From contig QCKO01000004.1 in assembly GCA_003215315.1 (NCBI GenBank), positions 55,753-119,752 on the forward strand: DNA of 64,000 nucleotides, written 5' to 3'. Shown here one piece after another: positions 52,010-62,456 of this stretch. This DNA is from Prochlorococcus sp. AG-409-P19 (GTDB lineage: Bacteria > Cyanobacteriota > Cyanobacteriia > PCC-6307 > Cyanobiaceae). Numbering within the stretch: position 1 is the stretch's first letter; each line of letters starts with the position of its first letter. The notes below the pieces were generated by a model. The model was given only the letters and a program-made list of their open reading frames with translations, did not search any database and was not told the origin of the DNA. The position numbers and the translations under genes are program-made.

Positions 52010-53044
52010 ATGACACAGTGCTTATCGAGGTCTCAACATAACAAGGCCACGAAAAACATGAAGTCATCAAATGACTGGACAAATGAGATCAAGGATTACC
52101 TTGATCCTCCAGGGACTCTTAATGTAACTGTAGGGCTATTTATTGGTGGTTATGTTCTCGCAGCTCTAAGTATTTGGCAGTGGTATCAAGGAGAATGGCC
52201 TTTACCTCTTTTAGTCGGAATTGCTTTTCTATCGCTTCATATGGAAGGCACCGTAATACATGACGCATGCCACAACTCAGCGCATCCAAACAAATGGATT
52301 AATCAATTGATGGGCCATGGAGCTGCCATTTTATTAGGTTTTAGTTTTCCAGTATTCACGAGAGTTCATCTAGAACACCACAAATATGTAAATGACCCCA
52401 AAAATGATCCGGATCATATTGTCAGTACATTTGGTCCTGTCTGGCTAATAGCGCCTAGATTCTTTTACCACGAATATTTCTTTTTTGAAAGGAAGCTTTG
52501 GCGTAAATATGAACTAATGCAATGGGGAATAGAAAGAGGTTTATTTATTTCTATCGTAATTGCAGGAATTAAATTTGGTTTTATGAATGTAATTTATAAT
52601 TTATGGTTTGGTCCTGCTCTTATGGTGGGAGTAACTCTTGGAATATTTTTTGATTACTTACCTCATAGGCCTTTTCAATCGAGAAACAGATGGAAGAATG
52701 CAAGAGTTTACCCTAGTAGAGTAATGAATTTATTAATTATGGGTCAGAACTATCATTTAATACATCATCTATGGCCTTCAATACCATGGTTTGAATATAA
52801 ACCTGCTTACGAGAAAACAAAACCTCTATTAGATCAAAAAGGTTCGCCTCAAAGAATGGGTATATTTGAGACAAGGAAAGATGGATTTAATTTTCTTTAT
52901 GACATAGTTCTTGGAATTCGGAGTCATAAGACAAAACGCAGCAAAATGAGAACTTTTGCAAGGATAATACCAAGATATCTATGGAGAAAAAAATATATCC
53001 AATTAATACATAGAAGTGCAATCCGAACAATTAATCATAATTAA
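52010..53044 (+). CDS. crtR: Beta-carotene hydroxylase (fatty-acid-desaturase-like)
   Basis: His boxes HDACHNSAH, HLEHHKYVNDPKNDPDH, NYHLIHHLWPSIPWFEY. Confidence 0.93.
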   Translation: MTQCLSRSQHNKATKNMKSSNDWTNEIKDYLDPPGTLNVTVGLFIGGYVLAALSIWQWYQGEWPLPLLVGIAFLSLHMEGTVIHDACHNSAHPNKWINQLMGHGAAILLGFSFPVFTRVHLEHHKYVNDPKNDPDHIVSTFGPVWLIAPRFFYHEYFFFERKLWRKYELMQWGIERGLFISIVIAGIKFGFMNVIYNLWFGPALMVGVTLGIFFDYLPHRPFQSRNRWKNARVYPSRVMNLLIMGQNYHLIHHLWPSIPWFEYKPAYEKTKPLLDQKGSPQRMGIFETRKDGFNFLYDIVLGIRSHKTKRSKMRTFARIIPRYLWRKKYIQLIHRSAIRTINHN

Positions 53045-53054
53045 AATGTTATTT

Positions 53055-53342
53055 CTACAAAATTCTTGGAACTCTAAAGAAGTCTCCTTCTCTTAGTGGT
53101 GCTTGATCCATAATTTCTTCACGAACTTCTGTTTGCTTAACTAAATCTTCTCTTACCGCATTAACCACTTCAACAGCCCTAGTTGTTGGTGGTATTCCTT
53201 CTGTATCAACTTTTTGGAGTTGCTCTACATAAGATAAAATTTCCTCAAGTTGTTTTGTATAAACTTGAATCTGCTCATTAGGTATTTGCAATCTAGCTAA
53301 AGCTGCAACTTTACTCAAATCAGATGGGGTTATTTTAGGCAT
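53055..53342 (-). CDS. gatC: Asp-tRNA(Asn)/Glu-tRNA(Gln) amidotransferase subunit C
   Basis: [43 protein letters not shown]...VREDL. Confidence 0.95.
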   Translation of the reverse strand: MPKITPSDLSKVAALARLQIPNEQIQVYTKQLEEILSYVEQLQKVDTEGIPPTTRAVEVVNAVREDLVKQTEVREEIMDQAPLREGDFFRVPRIL

Positions 53343-53345
53343 AAT

Positions 53346-54116
53346 TCAAGAGAGGAATTCAATAAGATCTTTGCTTAAAGCTTTAGATGCTTTCTTAAGA
53401 AAAATAGCACCATGCTCTGGCTTGGCCAAATAAGGCTCTGAACCCATTCGCCCATCTGGATGCCTCCTACGAAAATCCAAAAAGCTGTTGATCTTTCCCG
53501 CTGGTTTTGCCCTTGGAAGAGGTAAATGTTTTTCAAGCAAAGTAGGCTGAAGGTATAACGTCAATGATATTTCACTAGGAGTAGCGTGTTGACCTTCATG
53601 ATCACCATAGAGTTTTCTTGCTTCAGCATATACCTCTGGAACCATAAACCAACTAGCAACCTTACACCTCAGATTTGAAGCTACATCTAAGTGCTGAGCA
53701 ATTGCTGATGAGTAAGCCTCATGGAAAGCAGCCTTTAAAATTGCAATATTTCCTCCATGACCATTAACAAAAAAGATTCTTTCAAAACCGTTTCTTGCTA
53801 AAGATAAAACCAAATCATGAACCACTGATATTAGTGTTTTAGGACGAAGACTCATAGTTCCTGGAAAACCTAAATGATGCTCAGCCATCCCAAAAACCTG
53901 ACAAGGTGCAACAAGTACACCTGTAAGCAATCCAACTTCTCTCGCAATGGATTCCGCTGTCAATGAATCTGTACCGATTGCCCCAGTTGGTCCATGTTGC
54001 TCAATTGATCCAATCGGTAAAATAATGCCCTTATTAATCTTGAGATAATCATTCACCTCTTTCCAACTACGCAGATCTAAACGTATATTTGAAAAGTCTT
54101 TTTTCTTAGCTTCCAA
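53346..54116 (-). CDS. Creatininase / creatinine amidohydrolase family protein
   Basis: LPIGSIEQHGPTGAIGTDSLTAESIA...FVNGHGGNIAILKAA...DHEGQHATPSEISLTLYL. Confidence 0.9.
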   Translation of the reverse strand: MEAKKKDFSNIRLDLRSWKEVNDYLKINKGIILPIGSIEQHGPTGAIGTDSLTAESIAREVGLLTGVLVAPCQVFGMAEHHLGFPGTMSLRPKTLISVVHDLVLSLARNGFERIFFVNGHGGNIAILKAAFHEAYSSAIAQHLDVASNLRCKVASWFMVPEVYAEARKLYGDHEGQHATPSEISLTLYLQPTLLEKHLPLPRAKPAGKINSFLDFRRRHPDGRMGSEPYLAKPEHGAIFLKKASKALSKDLIEFLS

Positions 54117-54273
54117 GGGAAATAAACATCTAGAAATTACATTAGGATACGTTTGAGTAAGAAAAATGCTTCATTAGCATTAATTTTTAATTGTCTCTTG
54201 CAAAAAAAATGAGTTATAAGTAAAGAACAACTCAATAAAATTCACCCAATTTTTCCAAATAACACATTCACCG

Positions 54274-54876
54274 CTTAAAAAAGAATTTTTCTATCGTCCT
54301 GCACATCTTGTTGCACCTGATTTGCTGGGTTGCCAATTAATAAAAAAGGAATCAGAAAATCTTTTAATAAAAGGAATAATTGTCGAAACAGAGGCTTACT
54401 CTCAAGAAGAGCCATCATGCCATGGTCATAAAAGCCGAACTCATAGAAATGAAACTCTTTTTGCAGAGCCTGGAAGATTTTATGTGTACATAACTTTTGG
54501 AATCCATTACTGTTTAAATGTGGTCACAGGAAAAAAAAATTGGGCTAATGGTGTGCTTATAAGGTCTTTAGCTATTCCAAATGAGCATGAAAAGTCTGCA
54601 GCAGGACCAGGCTTACTAACTAAGAGGTATGGTTTAAATAGAAATCATGACAACTTAGAAGTATCAATCAATAATGGTTTATGGATTAGTAAAGGCTTTA
54701 CGACCAAAGAGTTTGGAAAAATTATTCAAACAACTAGAATTGGTATTACGAAAGCTAAGCATTTACCTTGGCGCTGGTACATCCAAAATAGTAGAAGCAT
54801 TAGCAAAAGGGTAAAAGGAGACTTAACTCCTTCACTGAACGATTCTTGGAGACCTTCTTTAAGGGAGACCCTATGA
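54274..54876 (+). CDS. 3-methyladenine DNA glycosylase (AAG/MPG type); 5' end uncertain
   Basis: [84 protein letters not shown]. The ORF-track TTG at 54322 would delete the conserved N-terminus; 5' boundary given is the start of convincing homology, not a start codon. Confidence 0.85.
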   Translation, partial: LKKEFFYRPAHLVAPDLLGCQLIKKESENLLIKGIIVETEAYSQEEPSCHGHKSRTHRNETLFAEPGRFYVYITFGIHYCLNVVTGKKNWANGVLIRSLAIPNEHEKSAAGPGLLTKRYGLNRNHDNLEVSINNGLWISKGFTTKEFGKIIQTTRIGITKAKHLPWRWYIQNSRSISKRVKGDLTPSLNDSWRPSLRETL

Positions 54877-55892
54877 AAAGCTGGGCACATAATCACATAA
54901 TTGATCTTGCTTCCTTTTCAATAGATGATTATGAAACTGTTTTAGAACTGACCAATAGATTTAAACAAGTTCCAACCTCTAGCTCAGGCAAGATACCTGC
55001 ATTGCAGGGTAAATTACTTACAACTTTATTCTTCGAACCAAGCACAAGAACAAGAAGCAGTTTTGAGCTAGCAGCAAAAAGGCTATCAGCAGATGTTCAA
55101 AGTTTTTCTCCTACGAATAGCTCATTAAGCAAAGGTGAAACACCTCTAGATACTGCCTTAACATATATTTCAATGGGTTCAAATATACTTATTGTTCGTC
55201 ATAGTTCAACTAATGTTCCAGCTGAATTAGCAAATTATATAGATAAGAATGGGCTTAAAGCTTCAATTCTAAATGGCGGTGATGGACTTCATAGTCATCC
55301 CAGTCAAGGGCTTCTAGATCTTTTTACTTTAGCTAATTTTTTCAATCCAATGAATCCTTCAACTAATGATTTGAAAAATAAAACCATCACCATTGTTGGT
55401 GATATTCTTCATTCTAGAGTTGCAAGATCAAACATTTGGGCACTTACGGGATGTGGTGCGAATGTAATACTTTGTGGTCCATTAAGTATACTCCCAGATG
55501 AGTTCTCAGAATTTGTAAATAGCCCTCCTCCTGGACAAAAATATGACCCAATTAAAAATAGAGGAAAAGTAACTATAATTAGATCCTTAAAAGATGCACT
55601 AGAGGATACTGATGCTGTGATGACTTTAAGAATTCAAAAAGAAAGAATGAAACAAAATTTACTTAGCGATTTTGATTCTTATCACAAAAATTATGGCATT
55701 ACTCATGAAAAATTAAAATGGTGCAAGAAATCAATCCCAATTCTTCATCCAGGGCCTGTAAATAGAGGGATAGAAATAAGTAGTCAAATAGTTGAAGATC
55801 AATCAATCAGTCTTATCGATAAACAAGTCATAAATGGAATCCCAACAAGAATGGCTTTACTTTATTTACTTGCGACAATGAAAAACAAATAG
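54873..55892 (+). CDS. pyrB: Aspartate carbamoyltransferase catalytic subunit
   Basis: [54 protein letters not shown] 54873 overlaps the glycosylase stop (ATGA). Confidence 0.96.
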   Translation: MKSWAHNHIIDLASFSIDDYETVLELTNRFKQVPTSSSGKIPALQGKLLTTLFFEPSTRTRSSFELAAKRLSADVQSFSPTNSSLSKGETPLDTALTYISMGSNILIVRHSSTNVPAELANYIDKNGLKASILNGGDGLHSHPSQGLLDLFTLANFFNPMNPSTNDLKNKTITIVGDILHSRVARSNIWALTGCGANVILCGPLSILPDEFSEFVNSPPPGQKYDPIKNRGKVTIIRSLKDALEDTDAVMTLRIQKERMKQNLLSDFDSYHKNYGITHEKLKWCKKSIPILHPGPVNRGIEISSQIVEDQSISLIDKQVINGIPTRMALLYLLATMKNK

Positions 55893-55909
55893 CAATCTAA
55901 TATAAATAA

Positions 55910-56266
55910 TTATAATAGCTTTAAAGCTTCAGTAAATAGTCCATAAATTGTTCCCATTCGAAAGAAATCAAGGATACCTAAAATGATCAAAGGTTTTCGA
56001 TTTTGCTTACAAAATGTTCTTATTTTAATCATCAACTCAAGCATGAGCAATGTAACCAAAGCACCAACAGGATCGAACAAGGCTAACACTCCATTAATCA
56101 TGCCCAAAGAACTACCAATGAAAAAACCTAATAGAAAAATAATTGCCAGTAATGAATACCTTCTCCATGGATTGGCAGCCCAATATCCCAAGTTAATCAG
56201 AAACTCTGATGAATACCTATACAATTTTGTTGATTGCATTCTTGAAGCCATTTTCAAAGGCAGCAA
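55910..56266 (-). CDS. Ycf20/DUF565-like protein
   Basis: LGYWAANPWRRYSLLAIIFLLGFFIGSSLGMINGVLALFDPVGAL; an internal ATG (MASRMQS) may be the true start. Confidence 0.7.
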   Translation of the reverse strand: MLPLKMASRMQSTKLYRYSSEFLINLGYWAANPWRRYSLLAIIFLLGFFIGSSLGMINGVLALFDPVGALVTLLMLELMIKIRTFCKQNRKPLIILGILDFFRMGTIYGLFTEALKLL

Positions 56267-56492
56267 TTCTAAAACTGCTCATTTTTTTAATTAAAAGTAT
56301 TTTATATGATAACTAAAAAAATACAATTCTCATTATTATTTTAATCATAAACAACAAAAAATAAGAATCCTAATTAAATTTAGAATGGCAATCTTTAATC
56401 CGTTAGAGATCTTTTGTTCAACTTATTTTAACCCTCTGATACATTCAAAAGAGCCTCTAACTGACGTATGAGACTTCGAACCTCTCCTGCCT

Positions 56493-56630
56493 ATGGCAAT
56501 AAATTTTCCTGATGAAGAGCTCAATGCAACACTGTCTACTCTTGGAGAAGAAATCAAAATAGCCAGCCAAATACTCTTGTGCCGCTTGAAGGATAATTCT
56601 CTTCATTTTGTTCAAATCCTTTTGAGGTAA
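56493..56630 (+). CDS. Small ORF, 45 aa, unknown function
   Basis: Not in ORF track. MAINFPDEELNATLSTLGEEIKIASQILLCRLKDNSLHFVQILLR*. Confidence 0.35.
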   Translation: MAINFPDEELNATLSTLGEEIKIASQILLCRLKDNSLHFVQILLR

Positions 56631-56661
56631 TACATGTTCTATGGAAATTAAGAAAATTTTG

Positions 56662-56734
56662 TGGAGAATAGGGGATTCGAACCCCTGGCCTCTGCGGTGC
56701 GATCACAGCGCTCTACCATCTGAGCTAATCCCCC
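56662..56734 (-). tRNA. tRNA-Ala (anticodon CGC)
   Basis: Minus strand GGGGGAT/ATTCTCC acceptor including the G3:U70 pair (Ala identity), anticodon arm CTGTG-ATCGCAC-CGCAG, T arm AGGGG-TTCGAAT-CCCCT. Confidence 0.93.
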
Positions 56735-56933
56735 TAATATTTTGAATCTAGAAGAAAAATCATAAGAACTCAATCATCGCAATAGAGTTCTAAGATAAAA
56801 CAATTATTACCTTATGTATTTTTGACTGATACCCGCTTGAAAGAGAAAAAACCTCCAATAGGTAAGAATGAAGAGATTAGATCCAAATAATTAATTCAGA
56901 TTAAATACTCGCCTTAATTAAAGGAGAAACGAC

Positions 56934-58211
56934 ATGAATGCAAAAGTACAAGACTCACTCCAAAGTAAAAAAATATTAGTTGCTGCAACAGGAAGTATTG
57001 CCGCAGTAAAAACCACAAACCTGGTTAGCAACCTTATCAAAGCAGGTGCAGAAGTGAGATGTGTACTAACACCAAGTGCAGCTCAATTAATAAGTCCTCT
57101 AGCAGTATCAACCTTAAGCAGAAATATTTGTTATCAAGATCAAGACCAATGGAACCAATCTCAAACAAAACCATTGCATATTGAATTAGCAGAATGGGCA
57201 GAATTAATTGTTGTAGCACCTCTAAGTGCAACAACATTATCTAAATACGTTCATGGCAATGCAGAGGGCCTCTTGGCAAGCGTTTTATTAGCCAGCGAAA
57301 AACCAATAATTTTTGCTGCTGCTATGAACACTTCAATGTGGAAAAATAAATATGTTCAAAGGAACTGGGAATTAGTTACACAATCTGAAAACCTTATTTG
57401 TTTAGGTCCCAGTGCTGGACTGCTAGCTTGTGATCGTATTGGTGAAGGGAAAATGATAAGTATTGAGGTAATCCAATTAGCTATTAGAACAGCATTCATT
57501 TATATAAACAAAAAAATTCTTTTCAAAAAAGATTTTCAAGGGTTGCAATTATTAGTTACAGCTGGTCCAACCATTGAAAAGCTTGATTCAGCAAGATATC
57601 TGAGCAATCGCAGTAGCGGCAAAATGGGTCTTCTGATTGCTCATGCATCAAAATTGCGAGGAGCGAACGTAAATCTGATTCATGGGCCACTCAAAATAGA
57701 GGAAAGTTTTTTAGAAGGATTAAATGCGTCATCAGTAACAAGTACTTCAGAGATGCAAAGAGCAATCAAGGAATTACAACCTGAGATGAATGTCATCATT
57801 ATGGCTGCTGCTGTAGCAGATATAAAAATGAAAGAAAATCTCACAAACCAGAAACCTTCAAAAGATCAATTAATAAAGTCTTTTGAAAAAGGGATGAAAA
57901 AAACACCTGATCTACTTGCAGAAATTAATTCCAAAAAAAACAAATATCAAATTGTTATGGGTTTTACAGCCCTTACTGGATCAGATAGAGAGATCCAAAT
58001 ACTGGGAGAAGCTAAAAGGGTAGCGAAAGCTTGCGATTTCATGATGGCAAATCCAATTGATAGAGAAAATCAAGGCTTTGAAGAAAATTTCAATAGCGGT
58101 GTTCTCCTAAAACCAAATAAAAAATCAAAAGTTTTCCCAATTACAACCAAATTGACTCTTGCTCATGAACTCCTTGATGAAATTATCCAATATGAATTAT
58201 TAAATTCTTGA
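56934..58211 (+). CDS. coaBC: Phosphopantothenoylcysteine decarboxylase / phosphopantothenate-cysteine ligase
   Basis: KKILVAATGSIAAVKTTNLVSNL...PAMN-like AAAMNTSMW; TAGPTIEKLDSARYLSNRSSGKMGLLIA. Confidence 0.95.
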   Translation: MNAKVQDSLQSKKILVAATGSIAAVKTTNLVSNLIKAGAEVRCVLTPSAAQLISPLAVSTLSRNICYQDQDQWNQSQTKPLHIELAEWAELIVVAPLSATTLSKYVHGNAEGLLASVLLASEKPIIFAAAMNTSMWKNKYVQRNWELVTQSENLICLGPSAGLLACDRIGEGKMISIEVIQLAIRTAFIYINKKILFKKDFQGLQLLVTAGPTIEKLDSARYLSNRSSGKMGLLIAHASKLRGANVNLIHGPLKIEESFLEGLNASSVTSTSEMQRAIKELQPEMNVIIMAAAVADIKMKENLTNQKPSKDQLIKSFEKGMKKTPDLLAEINSKKNKYQIVMGFTALTGSDREIQILGEAKRVAKACDFMMANPIDRENQGFEENFNSGVLLKPNKKSKVFPITTKLTLAHELLDEIIQYELLNS

Positions 58212-58253
58212 CAATTTATAAATAAACAATTTTTTTTATTTTTCCTTATCCAA

Positions 58254-58439
58254 CACTGAAATGCATTGATATCAAAGGCATTTGAGCAAAAATGCATCTC
58301 TAATTCTGCCTTCTAATAAGCTACGGGTTGTTGAGAGCTGCAGAAGGCTTGTGATTTGAGGCATTTGCCCCCTGTATTATCCCAACTGAATTAATTGGGC
58401 GGTTCCTACCGCAGTTATTTAGCCATTCGGCGTCCTCTC
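58254..58439 (+). promoter_or_regulatory. Structured psbO upstream/leader region
   Basis: Hairpins GCCTTCT(58308-58314)/AGAAGGC(58342-58348), CCAA/TTGG, GCGG-TTCCTA-CCGC; repeated GGCATTTG. Confidence 0.4.
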
Positions 58440-59246
58440 ATGCGATTTCGTCCTCTGCTAGCCCTGGTGTTAGCTTTTTGTCTCACATTTGCCGCTGCTC
58501 CAACTAGTGTCTCTGCAGCTTTCGTAAAGGGTCCCGAAAGGGGTAATGCCCGATTTGGGAACATAGTCAATACTGGCCAAGCAGGAGAATGCACTACTCT
58601 CCCAGATGGATCTAATGGATCCATAAATGCAGATGGCCAATTCAAAGGGCTCTGCCTTCAACCAACTGAAGTATTTGTAAAACTTCCTGGAACTAAGCGA
58701 AAGAAATCTGATTTTGCTGCTGCAAAAATCATTAGCCCTCGCTTTAATACCAGTATTGATGAAGTGTATGGAGACCTCTCAGGAGGAAAATTCACTGAAA
58801 AAGGTGGTATTGATTTCTCTCTAATTACAGTTCTTGCTCCAAACGGTGAAGAGTTTCCTTTCGCATTTTCTGTGAAAGAAATGATTGCTGATTCCAAAAA
58901 AGGAAAAGCAATTGAACCAGGTGCAGAATTCTCTGGCCCAACAACAACTCCTAGTTACCGTTCCGCTGACTTCCTTGATCCAAAGAGTCGAGCCAAAGCA
59001 ACCGGAGTTGAATATGCTCAAGGTCTTGTAGCTCTTGGTGGTGACGATGAAGACCTTGCAAGAGAAAATGTTAAAAATGACCTTGGTGGTAAAGGTGTAA
59101 TAACCCTTACTGTTGATAGTGTTGACTCTGACACAGAAGAATTTACTGGAACATTTGTTGCAGTTCAGCCTTCTGATAATGATCTCGGATCCAAAGATCC
59201 TGTTGACATCAAAATCACTGGTAAGTTCTACGGTCGAAAAGCCTAA
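58440..59246 (+). CDS. psbO: Photosystem II manganese-stabilizing protein PsbO
   Basis: Signal peptide MRFRPLLALVLAFCLTFAAAPTSVSA; CLQPTEVFVK, GGKGVITLTVDSVD, DPVDIKITGKFYGRK. Start at 58440 preferred over 58395. Confidence 0.95.
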   Translation: MRFRPLLALVLAFCLTFAAAPTSVSAAFVKGPERGNARFGNIVNTGQAGECTTLPDGSNGSINADGQFKGLCLQPTEVFVKLPGTKRKKSDFAAAKIISPRFNTSIDEVYGDLSGGKFTEKGGIDFSLITVLAPNGEEFPFAFSVKEMIADSKKGKAIEPGAEFSGPTTTPSYRSADFLDPKSRAKATGVEYAQGLVALGGDDEDLARENVKNDLGGKGVITLTVDSVDSDTEEFTGTFVAVQPSDNDLGSKDPVDIKITGKFYGRKA

Positions 59247-59271
59247 AAAGATTAGAAATCTTTAAAAGAAC

Positions 59272-59310
59272 AATAAAAAAGGGAGGTTTATACGACCTCC
59301 CTTTTTTATT
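59272..59310 (+). terminator. Strong Rho-independent terminator downstream of psbO
   Basis: Perfect 16-bp inverted repeat AATAAAAAAGGGAGGT-TTATACG-ACCTCCCTTTTTTATT. Confidence 0.92.
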
Positions 59311-59390
59311 GAAAAAAATTCTAGAGAGAAAACTAATTTCCTTTCAAGGACACTCTATCTGGGAGAATTTGGCGAAGATCTTTTTTCAAT

Positions 59391-60563
59391 ATGATTAATA
59401 GCCAAGAATCTAATAAAAGCAAAAATGGCTTAATTCCCCCATATGGGGAAGAGCTCATAGATCTGATGGTTTTAGAGCACCATCAGGAAGAAATTAAATC
59501 AAAAACTAATGAATCTTTAGAATGTTCTGACAGGAATGCTTGTGACATTGAACTCTTACTAGTAGGGGGATTCTCTCCTCTAAGAGGGTTCATGAACGAA
59601 GAAGATTATAATTCTGTTGTTACAACCAATAGAACGGCTTCTGGATTGCTTTTTGGTTTACCTCTGGTCCTTGATACAGATAATCATGAATTACAGATTG
59701 GAGATTCAGTGCTCCTTACATACAAAGGACAAGATTTAGCAATCCTTGAAATCGAAAGCAAGTGGGAGCCTGACAAAGTTATTGAGGCAAAAAATTGTTA
59801 TGGAACAACATCCCTAGAACATCCAGCTGTACGAATGATCACAATGGAGAGAAAACGCTTTTATTTAGGTGGAAAAATTCAAGGCTTAAAATTACCAAGT
59901 AGAGTTTTCCCGTGCAAAACCCCAAAAGAAGTAAGGGAAACCTTGCCAAAAGGAGAGGATGTTGTTGCATTTCAATGCAGAAATCCTATTCATAGAGCTC
60001 ATTATGAACTTTTCACCAGAGCTCTTAAAGCTAAAAATGTAAGCAATAATGCAGTTGTACTTGTACATCCAACATGTGGACCTACTCAACAAGATGACAT
60101 CCCAGGATCAGTAAGATTTCAAACATATGAAAAATTAGCCGCTGAGGTAAACAATCCAAATATCAGATGGTCATATCTACCATATTCAATGCATATGGCT
60201 GGTCCAAGGGAAGCGTTACAGCATATGATTATCAGAAGGAATTATGGTTGTACGCATTTCATAATTGGAAGAGATATGGCCGGTTGCAAGTCAAGCATTA
60301 CAGGCGAAGACTTTTATGAGCCTTATGAAGCTCAAGAATTTGCAAAAGAATGTTCGAAAGAATTGGGAATGGACACAGTGCCATCTCTAAATCTTGTCTA
60401 CACAGAAGAAGAAGGCTATGTAACAGCTGCACATGCAGAAGCACTAGGGCTTCATATAAAGAAACTAAGCGGTACTCAATTTAGAAAAATGTTACGCAGC
60501 GGCGAGCAAATTCCTGAATGGTTTGCTTTTAAAAGCGTAGTTGATGTGCTTAGAGCCGCATAG
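59391..60563 (+). CDS. sat: Sulfate adenylyltransferase (ATP sulfurylase)
   Basis: GGFSPLRGFMNEEDY, FQCRNPIHRAHYELFTRAL, GRDMAGCKSSITGEDFYEPYEAQE, LSGTQFRKMLRSGEQIPEWF. Confidence 0.96.
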   Translation: MINSQESNKSKNGLIPPYGEELIDLMVLEHHQEEIKSKTNESLECSDRNACDIELLLVGGFSPLRGFMNEEDYNSVVTTNRTASGLLFGLPLVLDTDNHELQIGDSVLLTYKGQDLAILEIESKWEPDKVIEAKNCYGTTSLEHPAVRMITMERKRFYLGGKIQGLKLPSRVFPCKTPKEVRETLPKGEDVVAFQCRNPIHRAHYELFTRALKAKNVSNNAVVLVHPTCGPTQQDDIPGSVRFQTYEKLAAEVNNPNIRWSYLPYSMHMAGPREALQHMIIRRNYGCTHFIIGRDMAGCKSSITGEDFYEPYEAQEFAKECSKELGMDTVPSLNLVYTEEEGYVTAAHAEALGLHIKKLSGTQFRKMLRSGEQIPEWFAFKSVVDVLRAA

Positions 60564-60608
60564 AGGGGCTTGAGCCTATTAACATTGCTTTATTAAAGGG
60601 AACGAACC

Positions 60609-62456
60609 TTGAACAAACGCTGGCGAAACATTTTGCTCTACATCCTCATCGTTGTAGTAGTAATTTTTATTGGAAGTGGCTTTTTTCAAAAGCCAAGCCC
60701 TTCTAACACCACAAGAACCTTGAGATATAGCGATTTCATTGAAGCTGTTCAAGAAAAACAAGTCAGCAGAGTCCTCATATCTCCTGACAAAGGCACTGCC
60801 CAAATAGTTGAAAGCGATGGTTCAAGAGCCTTTGTCAATCTTGCACCTGATAAAGATCTGTTGCAAATGCTTACTGATAATGAAGTGGACATAGCTGTTC
60901 AGCCAACCACACAAGCCAACCCTCTTCAACAAGCAGTAACAAGTCTAATTTTTCCGATCCTTTTGCTAGGAGGACTATTTTTTCTTTTTAGACGAGCTGG
61001 TTCAGGAGGCGGTGGAAACCCCGCTATGAATTTCGGGAAAAGCAAAGCAAGATTACAAATGGAGCCAGAAACAAAAGTAACTTTCGGAGATGTAGCAGGG
61101 ATTGAAGGTGCAAAGCTCGAATTAACTGAAGTAGTTGATTTCTTAAAGAACCCTGATCGATTTACCGCAGTCGGTGCAAAAATCCCCAAAGGTGTTTTAT
61201 TAGTGGGACCACCTGGTACAGGTAAAACTCTTTTAGCCAAAGCTGTAGCTGGAGAAGCATCTGTTCCTTTCTTTTCAATATCTGGTTCGGAATTTGTTGA
61301 AATGTTTGTTGGTGTTGGAGCCAGTCGAGTCAGAGATCTTTTTGAACAAGCCAAAAAAAATGCGCCTTGCATAGTTTTCATAGATGAAATTGATGCGGTA
61401 GGTCGTCAAAGAGGCGCTGGTCTAGGAGGAGGAAATGATGAAAGAGAGCAAACCTTAAATCAGCTTCTAACAGAAATGGATGGTTTTGAAGGAAATACAG
61501 GCATCATTATTGTTGCTGCGACTAATAGACCTGACGTTTTAGACTCTGCTCTAATGCGTCCAGGTAGATTTGATCGACAAGTAACTGTTGACAGACCAGA
61601 TTATTCAGGACGGCTACAAATTCTTAATGTTCATGCAAGAGACAAAACACTATCTAAAGGCGTTGATCTTGATCAAATAGCCAGAAGAACGCCTGGTTTT
61701 ACAGGGGCAGATTTAGCAAACTTGTTAAATGAGGCAGCAATCCTTGCTGCAAGAAGAGACTTGAAAGAAGTAAGTAATGATGAAATAGGAGATGCTATTG
61801 AACGTGTAATGGTTGGGCCTGAAAAGAAAGACAGAGTAATTAGTGAAAAGCGCAAAAGATTAGTGGCTTATCATGAAGCGGGCCATGCTGTTGTTGGCGC
61901 TGTAATGCCTGATTATGATCCTGTACAAAAAATTTCCATTATTCCTAGAGGTCAAGCAGGAGGATTAACATTTTTTACCCCTAGTGAAGAAAGAATGGAG
62001 TCAGGACTCTATTCAAGATCATATCTACAGAATCAAATGGCAGTAGCACTAGGAGGAAGAGTTGCAGAGGAAATTATTTATGGAGAAGATGAAGTAACAA
62101 CTGGGGCTTCTAATGATTTGAAGCAAGTTGCTCAAGTAGCAAGGCAAATGGTAACTAAGTTTGGAATGAGCGACAAACTTGGACCAGTTGCCCTAGGCAG
62201 GTCTCAAGGAGGTATGTTCCTTGGTAGGGATATTGCTTCTGAAAGAGATTTCTCAGAAGATACTGCGGCGACAATTGATTCTGAAGTTTCAGTCTTAGTT
62301 GAAATCGCGTATAAAAGAGCCAAAAAAGCTTTAACAGATAATAGGGTTGTACTTGAAGAGCTAACAGCAATGCTCATGGAATCAGAAACTGTTGATTCAA
62401 ACGAGTTTCAAGATTTATTAATTCGCCATGAAGTAAAAGTTGCAGAATACGCATAA
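60609..62456 (+). CDS. ftsH: ATP-dependent zinc metalloprotease FtsH
   Basis: [44 protein letters not shown] zinc motif. Confidence 0.97.
   Translation: MNKRWRNILLYILIVVVVIFIGSGFFQKPSPSNTTRTLRYSDFIEAVQEKQVSRVLISPDKGTAQIVESDGSRAFVNLAPDKDLLQMLTDNEVDIAVQPTTQANPLQQAVTSLIFPILLLGGLFFLFRRAGSGGGGNPAMNFGKSKARLQMEPETKVTFGDVAGIEGAKLELTEVVDFLKNPDRFTAVGAKIPKGVLLVGPPGTGKTLLAKAVAGEASVPFFSISGSEFVEMFVGVGASRVRDLFEQAKKNAPCIVFIDEIDAVGRQRGAGLGGGNDEREQTLNQLLTEMDGFEGNTGIIIVAATNRPDVLDSALMRPGRFDRQVTVDRPDYSGRLQILNVHARDKTLSKGVDLDQIARRTPGFTGADLANLLNEAAILAARRDLKEVSNDEIGDAIERVMVGPEKKDRVISEKRKRLVAYHEAGHAVVGAVMPDYDPVQKISIIPRGQAGGLTFFTPSEERMESGLYSRSYLQNQMAVALGGRVAEEIIYGEDEVTTGASNDLKQVAQVARQMVTKFGMSDKLGPVALGRSQGGMFLGRDIASERDFSEDTAATIDSEVSVLVEIAYKRAKKALTDNRVVLEELTAMLMESETVDSNEFQDLLIRHEVKVAEYA

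Noticed and set aside
60579-60803. 74-aa minus-strand ORF across the ftsH start
   Set aside because: Antisense to the conserved FtsH N-terminus; no supporting motif.
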